The notes under the pieces were generated by a model, which worked only from the letters and a program-made list of their open reading frames with translations, searched no databases and was not told the DNA's origin. Source: Candidatus Zixiibacteriota bacterium (GTDB lineage: Bacteria; Zixibacteria; MSB-5A5; GN15; FEB-12). Taken from it: a stretch of 19,478 nucleotides of DNA. Numbering within the stretch: the stretch's first letter is position 1; each line of letters begins with the position of its first letter. Shown here in pieces: positions 6,837 through 13,319 of the stretch. The stretch covers positions 1-19,478 of the forward strand of contig JAOZPL010000004.1 in assembly GCA_029932795.1 (NCBI GenBank), given 5' to 3'. The translations under genes were made by a program, and so were the position numbers.

Positions 6837-7366
6837 CAGATCACCAGGCTTTTCGGGTCCACATCGACCGCTTCAAAATAGCATTCAAGTATTTCCCGCA
6901 CCGCCCCATCGCCCCCGTTCTTGCTGGTAACATAGTTCACAACCTCTATCAGCTCGTTGTTGGCGTCCGCTACCGCAATTGACAGACCGACTTTTTTAGC
7001 CAGCTTTATATCCAGCAGTTCGTTGCCGACAAAGGCGACTTCATCATAGGCGATACCGAGTTGCTCAAGGAGCGGTTCTATCATTTCGCACTTGTCTTTG
7101 TACCCCTGCAAAACGTGTTTGACACCGAGGTCCTTCATACGGGTGTCGGTGGCGGCGGAATATCGACCGGAGACGACTGCCAGCTCCAGACCGTGGCGCA
7201 TCGCCAGCACCATGAAAAAGCCGTCGGAGATATTGAATTTTTTCAACTCAAAGCCGTCCGGACCGAAATAGATACCGTCATCGGTCAGGACGCCATCAAC
7301 ATCCAACGCCAGTAATTTGATGTTCTTCAGTCGCTTTATGAACTGTTCCCGGGACAACTTGGGCAC
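6836..7366 (-). CDS. kdsC: 3-deoxy-manno-octulosonate-8-phosphate phosphatase (KdsC)
   Basis: HAD-superfamily phosphatase of 176 residues, capless and tetrameric in known members, that removes phosphate from Kdo-8-P. Motif I is LALDVDGVLTDD (nucleophile D22, acid D24), motif II VVSGR (S66), motif III the Lys in YKDK (about 90-92). The C-terminal GLSIAVADANNELIEVVNYV and GGDGAVRE match KdsC closely. Motif IV reads GNELLD (114-119) where most KdsC have GDD..D. The second metal-binding acid is thus Glu and the first position Asn, a conservative but unusual version. GGAG four bases before the ATG supports the start. It lies nine bases after kdsA. Confidence 0.92.
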   Translation of the reverse strand: MPKLSREQFIKRLKNIKLLALDVDGVLTDDGIYFGPDGFELKKFNISDGFFMVLAMRHGLELAVVSGRYSAATDTRMKDLGVKHVLQGYKDKCEMIEPLLEQLGIAYDEVAFVGNELLDIKLAKKVGLSIAVADANNELIEVVNYVTSKNGGDGAVREILECYFEAVDVDPKSLVI

Positions 7367-7375
7367 ATGCTTCTC

Positions 7376-8179
7376 CTACTTTGAAGCCTCACGGATTTTC
7401 AGAACGAACTCAAGCAACTCTTCCATTTTACCAAGAGGCAACATTGCCCCGGCATCGGAAAGCGCCCCAGACGGATTCGGGTGCGTCTCGACAAACAGGC
7501 CATCGATGCCCACCGCCGCCGCCGCTTTCGCCATCGGAATTATAAACTCCGGCTGTCCGGTGGACACTTTGCCGCCGCCGCCGGGAAGCTGCAGCGAGTG
7601 AGTAGCATCAAACACGACCCGTAGACCGGTCTGTTTCATTATCAGCAACGAGCGGAAATCAACTACCAGATTCCGATAGCCGAAACTGCTGCCGCGTTCG
7701 GTCAGCATCAGTTTTTTCGAGTCGACTTTGGCGGCTATCTTCGCCATGTCTTCCGGAGCCAGAAACTGCCCCTTCTTGATATTCACCCATCGACCTGTAG
7801 CCGCCGCCTTCACCAGCAGGTCGGTCTGGCGACAGAGAAAAGCGGGGATTTGCAGAACATCCAGAACTTCTGCCGCAGCAGCAGCGTCGACCTCTATCGT
7901 CTCGTGGACATCTGTCAAAACCGGCACGGCCAGCTTTTCTTTCACGCTCTCCAGGACTTTCAGACCCGACTTTATACCCGGACCTGTAAAGGAGTCGCCG
8001 GAGAGGCGGTTGGCCTTTTTATACGAGGCTTTGAAGATGTATGGGATGTGCATCCGCTTTGCCAGTTCAGAGACTCGTTCAGCCACTTCGAGACAAAGCT
8101 GCTCGGACTCGATCACACATGGTCCGGCAATAAGAAAAAACTCCCCCTTTTCTATTCTGTCGAGTGCGTTTGCAGCCAT
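7376..8179 (-). CDS. kdsA: Kdo-8-phosphate synthase, metal-dependent type
   Basis: Condenses phosphoenolpyruvate with D-arabinose 5-phosphate to Kdo-8-P. The 267-residue barrel carries IAGPCVIES, FKASYKKANR, IPAFLCRQTDLL, VNIKKGQFLAPEDM and DATHSLQLPGG, matching the family along its length. The predicted metal ligands are all present: C21 in AGPC, H194 in DATHS, E231 in VETHP and D242 in LSDAG. These correspond to Cys, His, Glu and Asp in the Aquifex aeolicus enzyme. Metal-independent KdsA such as the E. coli enzyme has Asn in place of the Cys, so this is the metal-dependent class. It is the first gene of the LPS cluster. No Shine-Dalgarno precedes the ATG; a promoter overlapping the start is described separately. 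Confidence 0.95.
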   Translation of the reverse strand: MAANALDRIEKGEFFLIAGPCVIESEQLCLEVAERVSELAKRMHIPYIFKASYKKANRLSGDSFTGPGIKSGLKVLESVKEKLAVPVLTDVHETIEVDAAAAAEVLDVLQIPAFLCRQTDLLVKAAATGRWVNIKKGQFLAPEDMAKIAAKVDSKKLMLTERGSSFGYRNLVVDFRSLLIMKQTGLRVVFDATHSLQLPGGGGKVSTGQPEFIIPMAKAAAAVGIDGLFVETHPNPSGALSDAGAMLPLGKMEELLEFVLKIREASK

Positions 8180-8186
8180 GAGCGGA

Positions 8187-8215
8187 AATATAGGGTGTCA
8201 GGGTGGAAATGCCAG
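8187..8215 (-). promoter_or_regulatory. Candidate promoter for kdsA giving a leaderless transcript
   Basis: On the minus strand CTGGCA is followed after 17 bp by TATATT, which ends seven bases before the kdsA ATG at 8179. Transcription would begin at or next to the A of the start codon. This fits the absence of any Shine-Dalgarno. The -35 matches four of six consensus bases and the -10 five of six. It is a pattern-based prediction only. Confidence 0.35.
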
Positions 8216-8225
8216 CGAGAAGTAA

Positions 8226-8264
8226 CCGGTTTCTTGTCCCCGCCGTGACTCTGATTCCCAACCT
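8226..8264. repeat. Degenerate copy of the A/B hairpin repeat (inverted orientation)
   Basis: Reading plus strand, gtttcttgtccc (8229-8240) is identical over 12 bases to the reverse complement of copy B. The next 24 bases (8241-8264) keep 15 matches and end in caacct, against cgacct in B. The pairing is largely lost, so this is a decayed member. It lies between kdsA and the CPBP gene, touching the first base of the CPBP stop codon. Confidence 0.4.
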
Positions 8265-8986
8265 CACCTGAACAACTCAACCACATAACCCGCACAGGTC
8301 CCACCCACATTGCCAAACATGTGCAGGATTACGGCAGGTATCAGGCTGCCTGTCTTTTCACGATAGTAGCCGGCCATCAGGCCCAGTATGAAGGCAAAGA
8401 TTACGACATATAACACCGAATACAGACCCATGCCCAGTGACAGCAGCCCCAAGTGCATCAGGCCGAAAAACAGAGCGCTCACCAGTACCGGCAGGCTGAT
8501 TCGCAACCCGAACAGAGTGAACCCGTGTTTTGTCAGTGGGGTCAGGATGCCCTGAATCAGCCCTCTGGTCAGGACCTCTTCAAAGAGGCTGGCACCAAGC
8601 CAGACAATAACCACGATCTGAACAAAAGAGAGATCAGCCACCGCTGCGTGCTCCTCAATGGCCAGCAATGGCTCCAGCAAGGTCATGAGCACACCAATAA
8701 CCAGGCCGAGGATAGCAACTCTTTTGATCTGCAGATTGCCCGCAATCCTGAAACCGTAGCCGGACAGCCTGCCTTTGCTCAGAGCCAGCATTATCAGGAC
8801 GCAGAACACCAGCCCTGCGACGGGACTGAGGCAGCCGACTGTCCATTGGCTGGACAGCACCGGATCAGGATGTTGCCCGAGGAACATGTTCACGGACGAG
8901 TACAGACCAAGGACCAACAGACCAAGCAGGACAGCGATGATGGTTACAGCGACTGCGTTGATCGCTTCGTTCTTGAAGATGGCCAT
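8264..8986 (-). CDS. CPBP family intramembrane metalloprotease (CAAX/Abi)
   Basis: From the ATG at 8984-8986 the protein has 240 residues and about six to eight membrane helices. The diagnostic motifs are all present: FEEVLTRG (E136, E137, R141), FFGLMHL (H178) and HMFGN (H222, N226). They match the EExxxR, FxxxH and HxxxN/B signature of the CPBP/Rce1 fold, which cleaves within or next to membranes. Bacterial members act in prenyl-protein-like processing, bacteriocin immunity or unknown roles, so the substrate here is unknown. AGGGAG eight bases before this ATG fixes the start. A longer frame reaching 9178 would add 64 non-membrane residues and overlap the neighbouring lipoprotein gene, so I reject it. 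It lies 79 bp after the lipoprotein gene, probably in one transcript. Confidence 0.85.
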   Translation of the reverse strand: MAIFKNEAINAVAVTIIAVLLGLLVLGLYSSVNMFLGQHPDPVLSSQWTVGCLSPVAGLVFCVLIMLALSKGRLSGYGFRIAGNLQIKRVAILGLVIGVLMTLLEPLLAIEEHAAVADLSFVQIVVIVWLGASLFEEVLTRGLIQGILTPLTKHGFTLFGLRISLPVLVSALFFGLMHLGLLSLGMGLYSVLYVVIFAFILGLMAGYYREKTGSLIPAVILHMFGNVGGTCAGYVVELFR

Positions 8987-9065
8987 ATCGTTGTTCTCCC
9001 TTCCATTGCAACCGTCAGGAGCACAGGGCTCCTGACCTGCTTGCTTCTTGTTCCCCTCTCGCGAT

Positions 9066-9440
9066 TTACTCCCCTGACCTGCGGAAATGCCAGCGCACCC
9101 GGTCACCATCAGAGGTGATATACCTGTCCGCCGCCACCTGAGCGATTGTGTCATTGACAGAGTAAAGCCAGTAAACACCCGGGCTGTTCTCTACCGAATC
9201 AATGGCTTTTACAAACACACCCATACCACCGCTGACGTAGTCAACATCGTGCTCCTGAAGCAGCAGGTCAAATACCGACACTGAGTCCACGCCGGTCAGC
9301 TCAATTACGAGGCTATCGTTTGCACCGGAAGCCAATCCGACATCGCCAGGCTCGCTTCCACAGCCAAACAGCAGCACGGGCAGGATCAGGGCAAAATGCA
9401 GCCTATTGGGACACAAGAAAAAAGTGTTCCTCATATACAT
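9066..9440 (-). CDS. Small lipoprotein with DUF4430-like domain
   Basis: This 124-residue protein has a type II signal peptide ending LPVLLFGC (Cys27), so it is probably anchored in a membrane facing the periplasm. The mature part has the DUF4430/transcobalamin C-terminal-like pattern: a VFDLLL helix after a beta strand, GMGVFVKAIDSVEN, then PGVYWLYSVNDTIAQVAADR and a final GDRVRWHF strand. Such domains occur in cobalamin-binding and surface proteins, but ligand binding is not implied here. The start could be the ATG at 9440 or the one at 9434 (MYM-); no Shine-Dalgarno separates them. The gene is divergent from the membrane-protein gene at 9610 and lies upstream of the CPBP protease. Confidence 0.6.
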   Translation of the reverse strand: MYMRNTFFLCPNRLHFALILPVLLFGCGSEPGDVGLASGANDSLVIELTGVDSVSVFDLLLQEHDVDYVSGGMGVFVKAIDSVENSPGVYWLYSVNDTIAQVAADRYITSDGDRVRWHFRRSGE

Positions 9441-9609
9441 AACTTGTATGCAAGATCAGAGGGAAAATCAAGTTAGGATTTGAACCGGACTGCTGATTAA
9501 CCACTTCAAGCAGGTGAATTATGTATCTGTCTTATTTAGTTGCCAGTGATTGAGGAGCTTTCATATATTCTCGCCATATCATAGCCGGCAATCAGTTCCT
9601 GTAGATAAG

Positions 9610-10497
9610 ATGAATTTTGGTCGGATAGTCAACCGTTCATTCGATATCTCATGGCGACATAAATCGCTGTGGATATTCGGTCTCTTCACCGGGTATTCCT
9701 CGGACTTCAACGTCAATCTGGACCTGGATCCGAATCAGTTTCTCGACTACGACCTGAGTCCTCACTTTGACAACCTCTCAGAGATGCTCGGCCCCTTTCT
9801 TGTTGCGGTAAGCATCCTTGCGCTGGTCTTTCTGGTACTGCACTGTATCGCGGTTCCGGCAGTCATCGACGGTGTGAACCGGGCCGCCCGGGGTGGCGTG
9901 TACCGGTTTGACCTCTCTTTCTCGCGAGGCATTGATTTCTTTCTGCGATACCTGGGCCTGTTCCTGTTGGGTATGGTTGTGGCCATCGGCAGCACTGTTG
10001 TATTGACTCTGATCGCCCTCACAATTGTGGGACTCATTATCGCCATCCCGGCGGCTCTTTTCGGCTTCTTCGTATTCGTATCCATATTCGCTCTTACCGA
10101 AAGAGCGCTGGTTGTCCGTGACTGCTCTATTGGAGATGCCCTGTCGGAAGGGTATTACCTGTTCCGACGGAATATGTCAGACTGCCTGATAATGCTCCTG
10201 ATCCTGATCGGACTGGGAATCGCCATCGGCATCGCCCTGATCATCGCCGGGCTGATCGCCTATTGGCCTATTAACAGTTTTATCAGCGCTTTCACCGAAA
10301 GCAAGCTGGCGATACTAGTGCTGGGTATTATTCTGGGGCTGCCAGTCACTATCTTCCTGAGTGGCTTTACCGGCACTTTTTTCACTGCGCTCTATACCCT
10401 GTTCTACTTTGAACTGGTGGAACCGACCCCGGTACCTGTCACAACCGGGACAGGGGGGACGCTCGGCCCGGAAAGCACCCCGCCTCCCTTACTGTAA
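9610..10497 (+). CDS. Multi-pass membrane protein, function unknown
   Basis: From the ATG at 9610 the protein has 295 residues. A short cytoplasmic-type N-terminus (MNFGRIVNRSFDISWRHKSL, then WIFGLF) is followed by about six hydrophobic segments, including VAVSILALVFLVLHCIAVPA, LTIVGLIIAIPAALFGFFVF and a Gly/Ile-rich LILIGLGIAIGIALIIAGLI. The C-terminal tail is Pro/Thr/Gly-rich. The pattern resembles DUF4013-like and related FCB-group proteins that begin with an 'R..SW.HK.LW..G' segment. No enzyme motif is visible. A TTG at 9550 would add 20 residues of non-conserved character; the GAGGAG at 9552 is not usefully spaced to any start. It is divergent from the DUF4430 lipoprotein and is followed after 69 bp by the PDZ gene. 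Confidence 0.7.
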   Translation: MNFGRIVNRSFDISWRHKSLWIFGLFTGYSSDFNVNLDLDPNQFLDYDLSPHFDNLSEMLGPFLVAVSILALVFLVLHCIAVPAVIDGVNRAARGGVYRFDLSFSRGIDFFLRYLGLFLLGMVVAIGSTVVLTLIALTIVGLIIAIPAALFGFFVFVSIFALTERALVVRDCSIGDALSEGYYLFRRNMSDCLIMLLILIGLGIAIGIALIIAGLIAYWPINSFISAFTESKLAILVLGIILGLPVTIFLSGFTGTFFTALYTLFYFELVEPTPVPVTTGTGGTLGPESTPPPLL

Positions 10498-10566
10498 CTT
10501 CCAGAGGCAAGTTGAGCACTCTTTTTGCCTTGCAGCCCCTGGCCGGGCCGCTTTTATTCCCCTTGT

Positions 10567-11754
10567 ATGAAAATACCTGCGGTGCTGTCCATAACGGTTG
10601 TCATGGTGGCAACCTCCGCCCTGTCACAGACAGAGGATTATTCTGCATACACGACCGGTTCGACGTTTCCGCATGTCCTGATCAATGACCGTTCCGTCTC
10701 CCTTCAGAAGAGTCTGTTTCCGGACTACTACGAGAACCGCTCCGCCGTGCGGGATATGCGCTGGGTCCGTCAGAACGACAGCACGCTGATTGCCTTCTGG
10801 CAGGAATCCGCGATTCACACTCTTGAGCTGCTGGCGGAGCTGTCCGGGATACCTTGGGCAGAGTCCGACTTCGATATCCATCTCGTTCGCTACTATCCGT
10901 CCGTGGGGTCATCAACACCACTGATCATTCCCACAGGGGGAATCCGGCGTGGCGCACTGACGCAGGCAGCCCCGACCGGAGTCAGTATGAAACTAAACCT
11001 GATTTACCAGCTTGCTCACCGGAATCTGGCACAGGCTACACCACCGCTGGATACACTCAATCCGATCATCGCCCGCCATCCCCTGATGCAACCCGGGCCA
11101 TATCGCAGGGATAACCTGGCAATGCTGCTGGCGCTGGTGACCTGCCAGCAGATAATTGGACTGGATTCGACTTACGAGGCGTATCAATCAGCGTTTTGGA
11201 AGCAACATACTCCGGGACGTCAGATTCTCCAGGATTACCTGCTGAGCGAGTGGATCCTCAGCGCTGATCGACCAATGGCCCGATGGATTGCCGAGGAACC
11301 ACATACATCAAAGCTTGTCGCTATCACCCGGACGCCCCGAAGGGCAAAGCTGCCCGACCAGACCCGGAAGGAAGTTTATATTGAAGGCCTGCCGTTGAAA
11401 GGATCACTGGGTTTCTCGGTAAGAACAGACGAGTCAAACAGACTGGTAGTCGACAAGATCGACGTCTTCCGTCTGGCATATGCATGCGGCCTGCGGGAAG
11501 GTGACATCATCCGAGGGGTCAACGGGCGAAGACCACGCACACATAAGGACCTGATTGAGAAGATCATGGCCGCCATTGATGAGGGTGGAGCCACGCTGCG
11601 AATAACACGGGAGGGTCAAACCGAGTCGGTGGTCATTCAGACGCTGGAATTGCCCGCTATCGATGACTCCTCTTACTGGGACTTTTTTGAGGACTCCCTG
11701 CACCTTGACCAACCACTGCCAACGGACTCACTCCATCAGGCAGAGCCCGATTGA
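10567..11754 (+). CDS. Secreted PDZ-domain protein with a degenerate metallopeptidase-like motif
   Basis: From the ATG at 10567 the product has 395 residues and begins with a signal peptide (MKIPAVLSITVVMVATSALS, cleavage near SALSQ), so it is periplasmic or secreted. The middle is mostly helical and carries LIYQLAHRNLA. Y147, Q148 and H151 fall where a gluzincin HExxH would be, but the first His and the catalytic Glu are missing. A PDZ domain occupies about 276-360 (GSLGFSVRTDESNR, VDKIDVFRLAYACGLREGD, IIRGVNGRRPRTHKDLIEKI). M61-like peptidases also combine such a catalytic domain with PDZ, so this may be an inactive relative; that is inference. A TTG at 10525 would mask the signal peptide and is rejected. 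There is no clear Shine-Dalgarno. Confidence 0.6.
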   Translation: MKIPAVLSITVVMVATSALSQTEDYSAYTTGSTFPHVLINDRSVSLQKSLFPDYYENRSAVRDMRWVRQNDSTLIAFWQESAIHTLELLAELSGIPWAESDFDIHLVRYYPSVGSSTPLIIPTGGIRRGALTQAAPTGVSMKLNLIYQLAHRNLAQATPPLDTLNPIIARHPLMQPGPYRRDNLAMLLALVTCQQIIGLDSTYEAYQSAFWKQHTPGRQILQDYLLSEWILSADRPMARWIAEEPHTSKLVAITRTPRRAKLPDQTRKEVYIEGLPLKGSLGFSVRTDESNRLVVDKIDVFRLAYACGLREGDIIRGVNGRRPRTHKDLIEKIMAAIDEGGATLRITREGQTESVVIQTLELPAIDDSSYWDFFEDSLHLDQPLPTDSLHQAEPD

Positions 11755-11795
11755 CGGTCCTACGGGAGAGCAACTAACCGTCACATCGCAATCCG

Positions 11796-11827
11796 GGGAT
11801 ATCTGTCCATACTGCTACCAGTATCCC
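11796..11827. repeat. Inverted repeat between convergent genes
   Basis: ATACTG (11809-11814) and CAGTAT (11819-11824) form a perfect 6-bp stem with a 4-base loop. GGGATA (11796-11801) can alternatively pair with TATCCC (11822-11827). It lies in the 93-bp gap between the PDZ gene and the convergent cupin gene. There is no T-run on either side, so a terminator role is not supported. Confidence 0.3.
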
Positions 11828-11847
11828 TCATCAAGGCCAAATTACAT

Positions 11848-12195
11848 CTACGAAGCCGCTGAAGCGGGGACAATACAGATGAACTCCAGTTGCTGATCAT
11901 AAGGATTCTTAAACTGGTGCTCGCTATCCGGCGGCACGAAAGCGAAGTCTCCAGCGCTTATCTCGTGAATTTCCTCACCCAGCCTCAGCGTACCTTTCCC
12001 ACTGATGACGTAGTTGACATGCTCCCAGGCGTGCCGATGACGAGGGGTATACCCACCCGGCTCCAGTCGAAACAGGCGCAAGGTGTGGCTCTTCCAACCC
12101 TGCCCCTCTCCGATGACGTTAGCTTTGAAGGTACCGTGCGCACCCTCGACGTCTATCTTCTCCGGATGAATCTCCTGCTGGAGTATAACTGGCAT
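11848..12195 (-). CDS. Small cupin-domain protein
   Basis: This 115-residue single-domain cupin shows both motifs. Motif 1 is PGGYTPRHRHAWEHVNYVIS followed by GKG, with metal ligands HRH and E; motif 2 is GDFAFVPPDSEHQFKN, with its His. Such proteins bind a divalent metal. They range from isomerases and dioxygenases to sensors, so no reaction can be assigned. AGGAG five to six bases before the ATG fixes the start. It is convergent with the PDZ gene and separated from the upstream Myb-like gene by two terminators, so it should have its own promoter; a TATATT at about 30 bases before the start codon is the only candidate element. Confidence 0.85.
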   Translation of the reverse strand: MPVILQQEIHPEKIDVEGAHGTFKANVIGEGQGWKSHTLRLFRLEPGGYTPRHRHAWEHVNYVISGKGTLRLGEEIHEISAGDFAFVPPDSEHQFKNPYDQQLEFICIVPASAAS

Positions 12196-12251
12196 AACTG
12201 TCTCCTTTCGATGGATAATATACAGCTTCGTGAGGGTGAGAGAAAAGAAAA

Positions 12252-12279
12252 TGACCCGCTCTCGTGAGAAAACGGGTCA
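12252..12279 (-). terminator. Rho-independent terminator, distal
   Basis: On the minus strand TGACCCG and CGGGTCA (arms 12273-12279 and 12252-12258) form a 7-bp stem, followed directly by a T-rich tract (TTTTCTTTTCTC, 12251-12240). It is the second of two terminators after the Myb-like gene. Confidence 0.7.
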
Positions 12280-12288
12280 CAATTGCAA

Positions 12289-12309
12289 AACCCACATTCT
12301 CTGTGGGTT
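12289..12309 (-). terminator. Rho-independent terminator, proximal
   Basis: AACCCACA (12289-12296) and TGTGGGTT (12302-12309) form a perfect 8-bp stem with a 5-base loop. On the minus strand the stem runs into TTTTGC. It lies ten bases after the Myb-like stop codon and 9 bp before the distal terminator. Tandem terminators suggest a strongly expressed gene. Confidence 0.75.
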
Positions 12310-12319
12310 GTATGTCCTA

Positions 12320-12697
12320 TTACCAGTTACGCCGAGGGCGACGTTTGTAGGTCTTGCGGGGTGTGGACTTCCGCGTAAAATGCTTGGTTGGGGAACCATA
12401 GCGTTTGCGCGAGGTAGTTGTCCAGCCACGCGTGCCCTTGTTTGACGTGCCGGTATTGCCTCTCCAGATGGACGGATTGGCTTTCCGGATGTTCAGATCG
12501 CTGGCCTTGTAGCGCACCGAATACACGGTCCGGCCGAGCTGACGTGCAATCCAGCTGGTCTCATGGTTACGGTAGTACTTGCGCATGAAGGCGATCTCTT
12601 CACGGTTCCACTGGCTACCGCCCTTGGCAGTGCGGCGTGTCCACGTGCGACGCGGCTTCGTGCGGCGGTACACGGATCTGGTTCTTCTGACAGCCAT
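12320..12697 (-). CDS. Very basic Myb/SANT-like small DNA-binding protein
   Basis: From the ATG at 12697, which has a strong AAGGAG six bases upstream, the protein has 125 residues. About 37 are Arg or Lys and only 4 acidic. The N-terminal 28 residues form a basic tail (RRTKPRRTWTRRT). Residues 29-75 form a homeodomain-like/Myb helix-turn-helix (QWNREEIAFMRKYYRNHETS, WIARQLGRTVYSVRYKASDL) with the expected Trp at 30 and the IA..LGR.V.SV..KA recognition helix. Residues 76-125 are a Gly/Ser/Thr/Arg/Lys-rich tail (KSTPRKTYKRRPRRNW). The composition suggests a nucleoid-associated or general DNA-binding protein rather than a specific repressor. It stands alone between a 620-bp gene-free region and tandem terminators. 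A start at 12742 would add 15 residues without a Shine-Dalgarno. Confidence 0.75.
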   Translation of the reverse strand: MAVRRTRSVYRRTKPRRTWTRRTAKGGSQWNREEIAFMRKYYRNHETSWIARQLGRTVYSVRYKASDLNIRKANPSIWRGNTGTSNKGTRGWTTTSRKRYGSPTKHFTRKSTPRKTYKRRPRRNW

Positions 12698-13319
12698 ACC
12701 CAACTCCTTGTTTGAGTCGTTCAAGATTGCGGATAGAGACAATGGCTAAGTCCCTGGCCGCCGTTAACGAAATTCATACTTTTGTAATCGACTCAATCCT
12801 AAGATACTTAATACCAACCGATTAGTTTTTTCCTGCGGATAGCCCCCCTGTGCATAGCGCTCACGTTTGTCTCTTCATACTTCAGAGTCGGCAATCTCTG
12901 CCCACAGCTTCATATACATTTCATGGCAAAACGCAACATATGGAGCTGTCCCCACATATCCGGCGTGCGCAGACATACTGTAATTCACTGCCTGCCATAA
13001 CATTAAGCAATTCGATAGAACCCTGATGCCGTCAGTGTGCACTTACGTTCTTCTGTAGAATTGACACCGGCAGAGTGAAAACCCAGTGTTCGTGACTGGC
13101 GACAAATCATTACGAAGGGGGAAGCGGCTCTGAAAAAACTGCTCCCGGCAAGTCCATATTGATCGGTTTTTGCTCATTCTCTGCCTGAAACCTGCCTGAT
13201 TGATGCAGGAACGACTGCTCTCTGCCGGTGAACCATGATTGATTCCCGGCAATAGTTGTTGCGCACAGTTTTGACACTGCCTAGATTGATAGTGAGCGGT
13301 CGACGGAAACACGAGAAGC
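12698..13319. promoter_or_regulatory. 620-bp gene-free divergent regulatory region
   Basis: No convincing gene is present; a frame at 13043-13369 on minus is low-complexity and overlaps the AI-2E gene. The region holds TTGAGTCG (12712-12719) and its inverted copy CGACTCAA (12789-12796) close to the Myb-like gene. Nearer the AI-2E gene it holds four ATTGAT words (13158, 13199, 13238, 13285) and two short stems, CCTGC/GCAGG around 13191-13209 and TGCCGG/CCGGCA at 13223-13251. TTGACA occurs at 13271-13276 but lacks a -10 at proper spacing. The two flanking genes are transcribed away from each other, so promoters for both should lie here. Confidence 0.5.

Noticed and set aside
8453..9118. A 221-codon plus-strand frame
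   Set aside because: It is antisense to the CPBP protease and lipoprotein genes, very rich in Gln/His/Asp, and has no domain pattern.
8987..9178. N-terminal extension of the CPBP gene
   Set aside because: It overlaps the lipoprotein gene in another frame, adds 64 non-membrane residues, and the ATG at 8986 has a good Shine-Dalgarno.
11806..11830. A CPYC-type zinc-ribbon-like reading (plus strand) after the PDZ gene
   Set aside because: It lies in a non-coding gap, has only one Cys pair in context, and the frame soon runs antisense through the cupin gene.
13271..13276. Consensus TTGACA upstream of the AI-2E gene
   Set aside because: The bases 16-18 bp downstream are GC-rich and do not resemble a -10 element.
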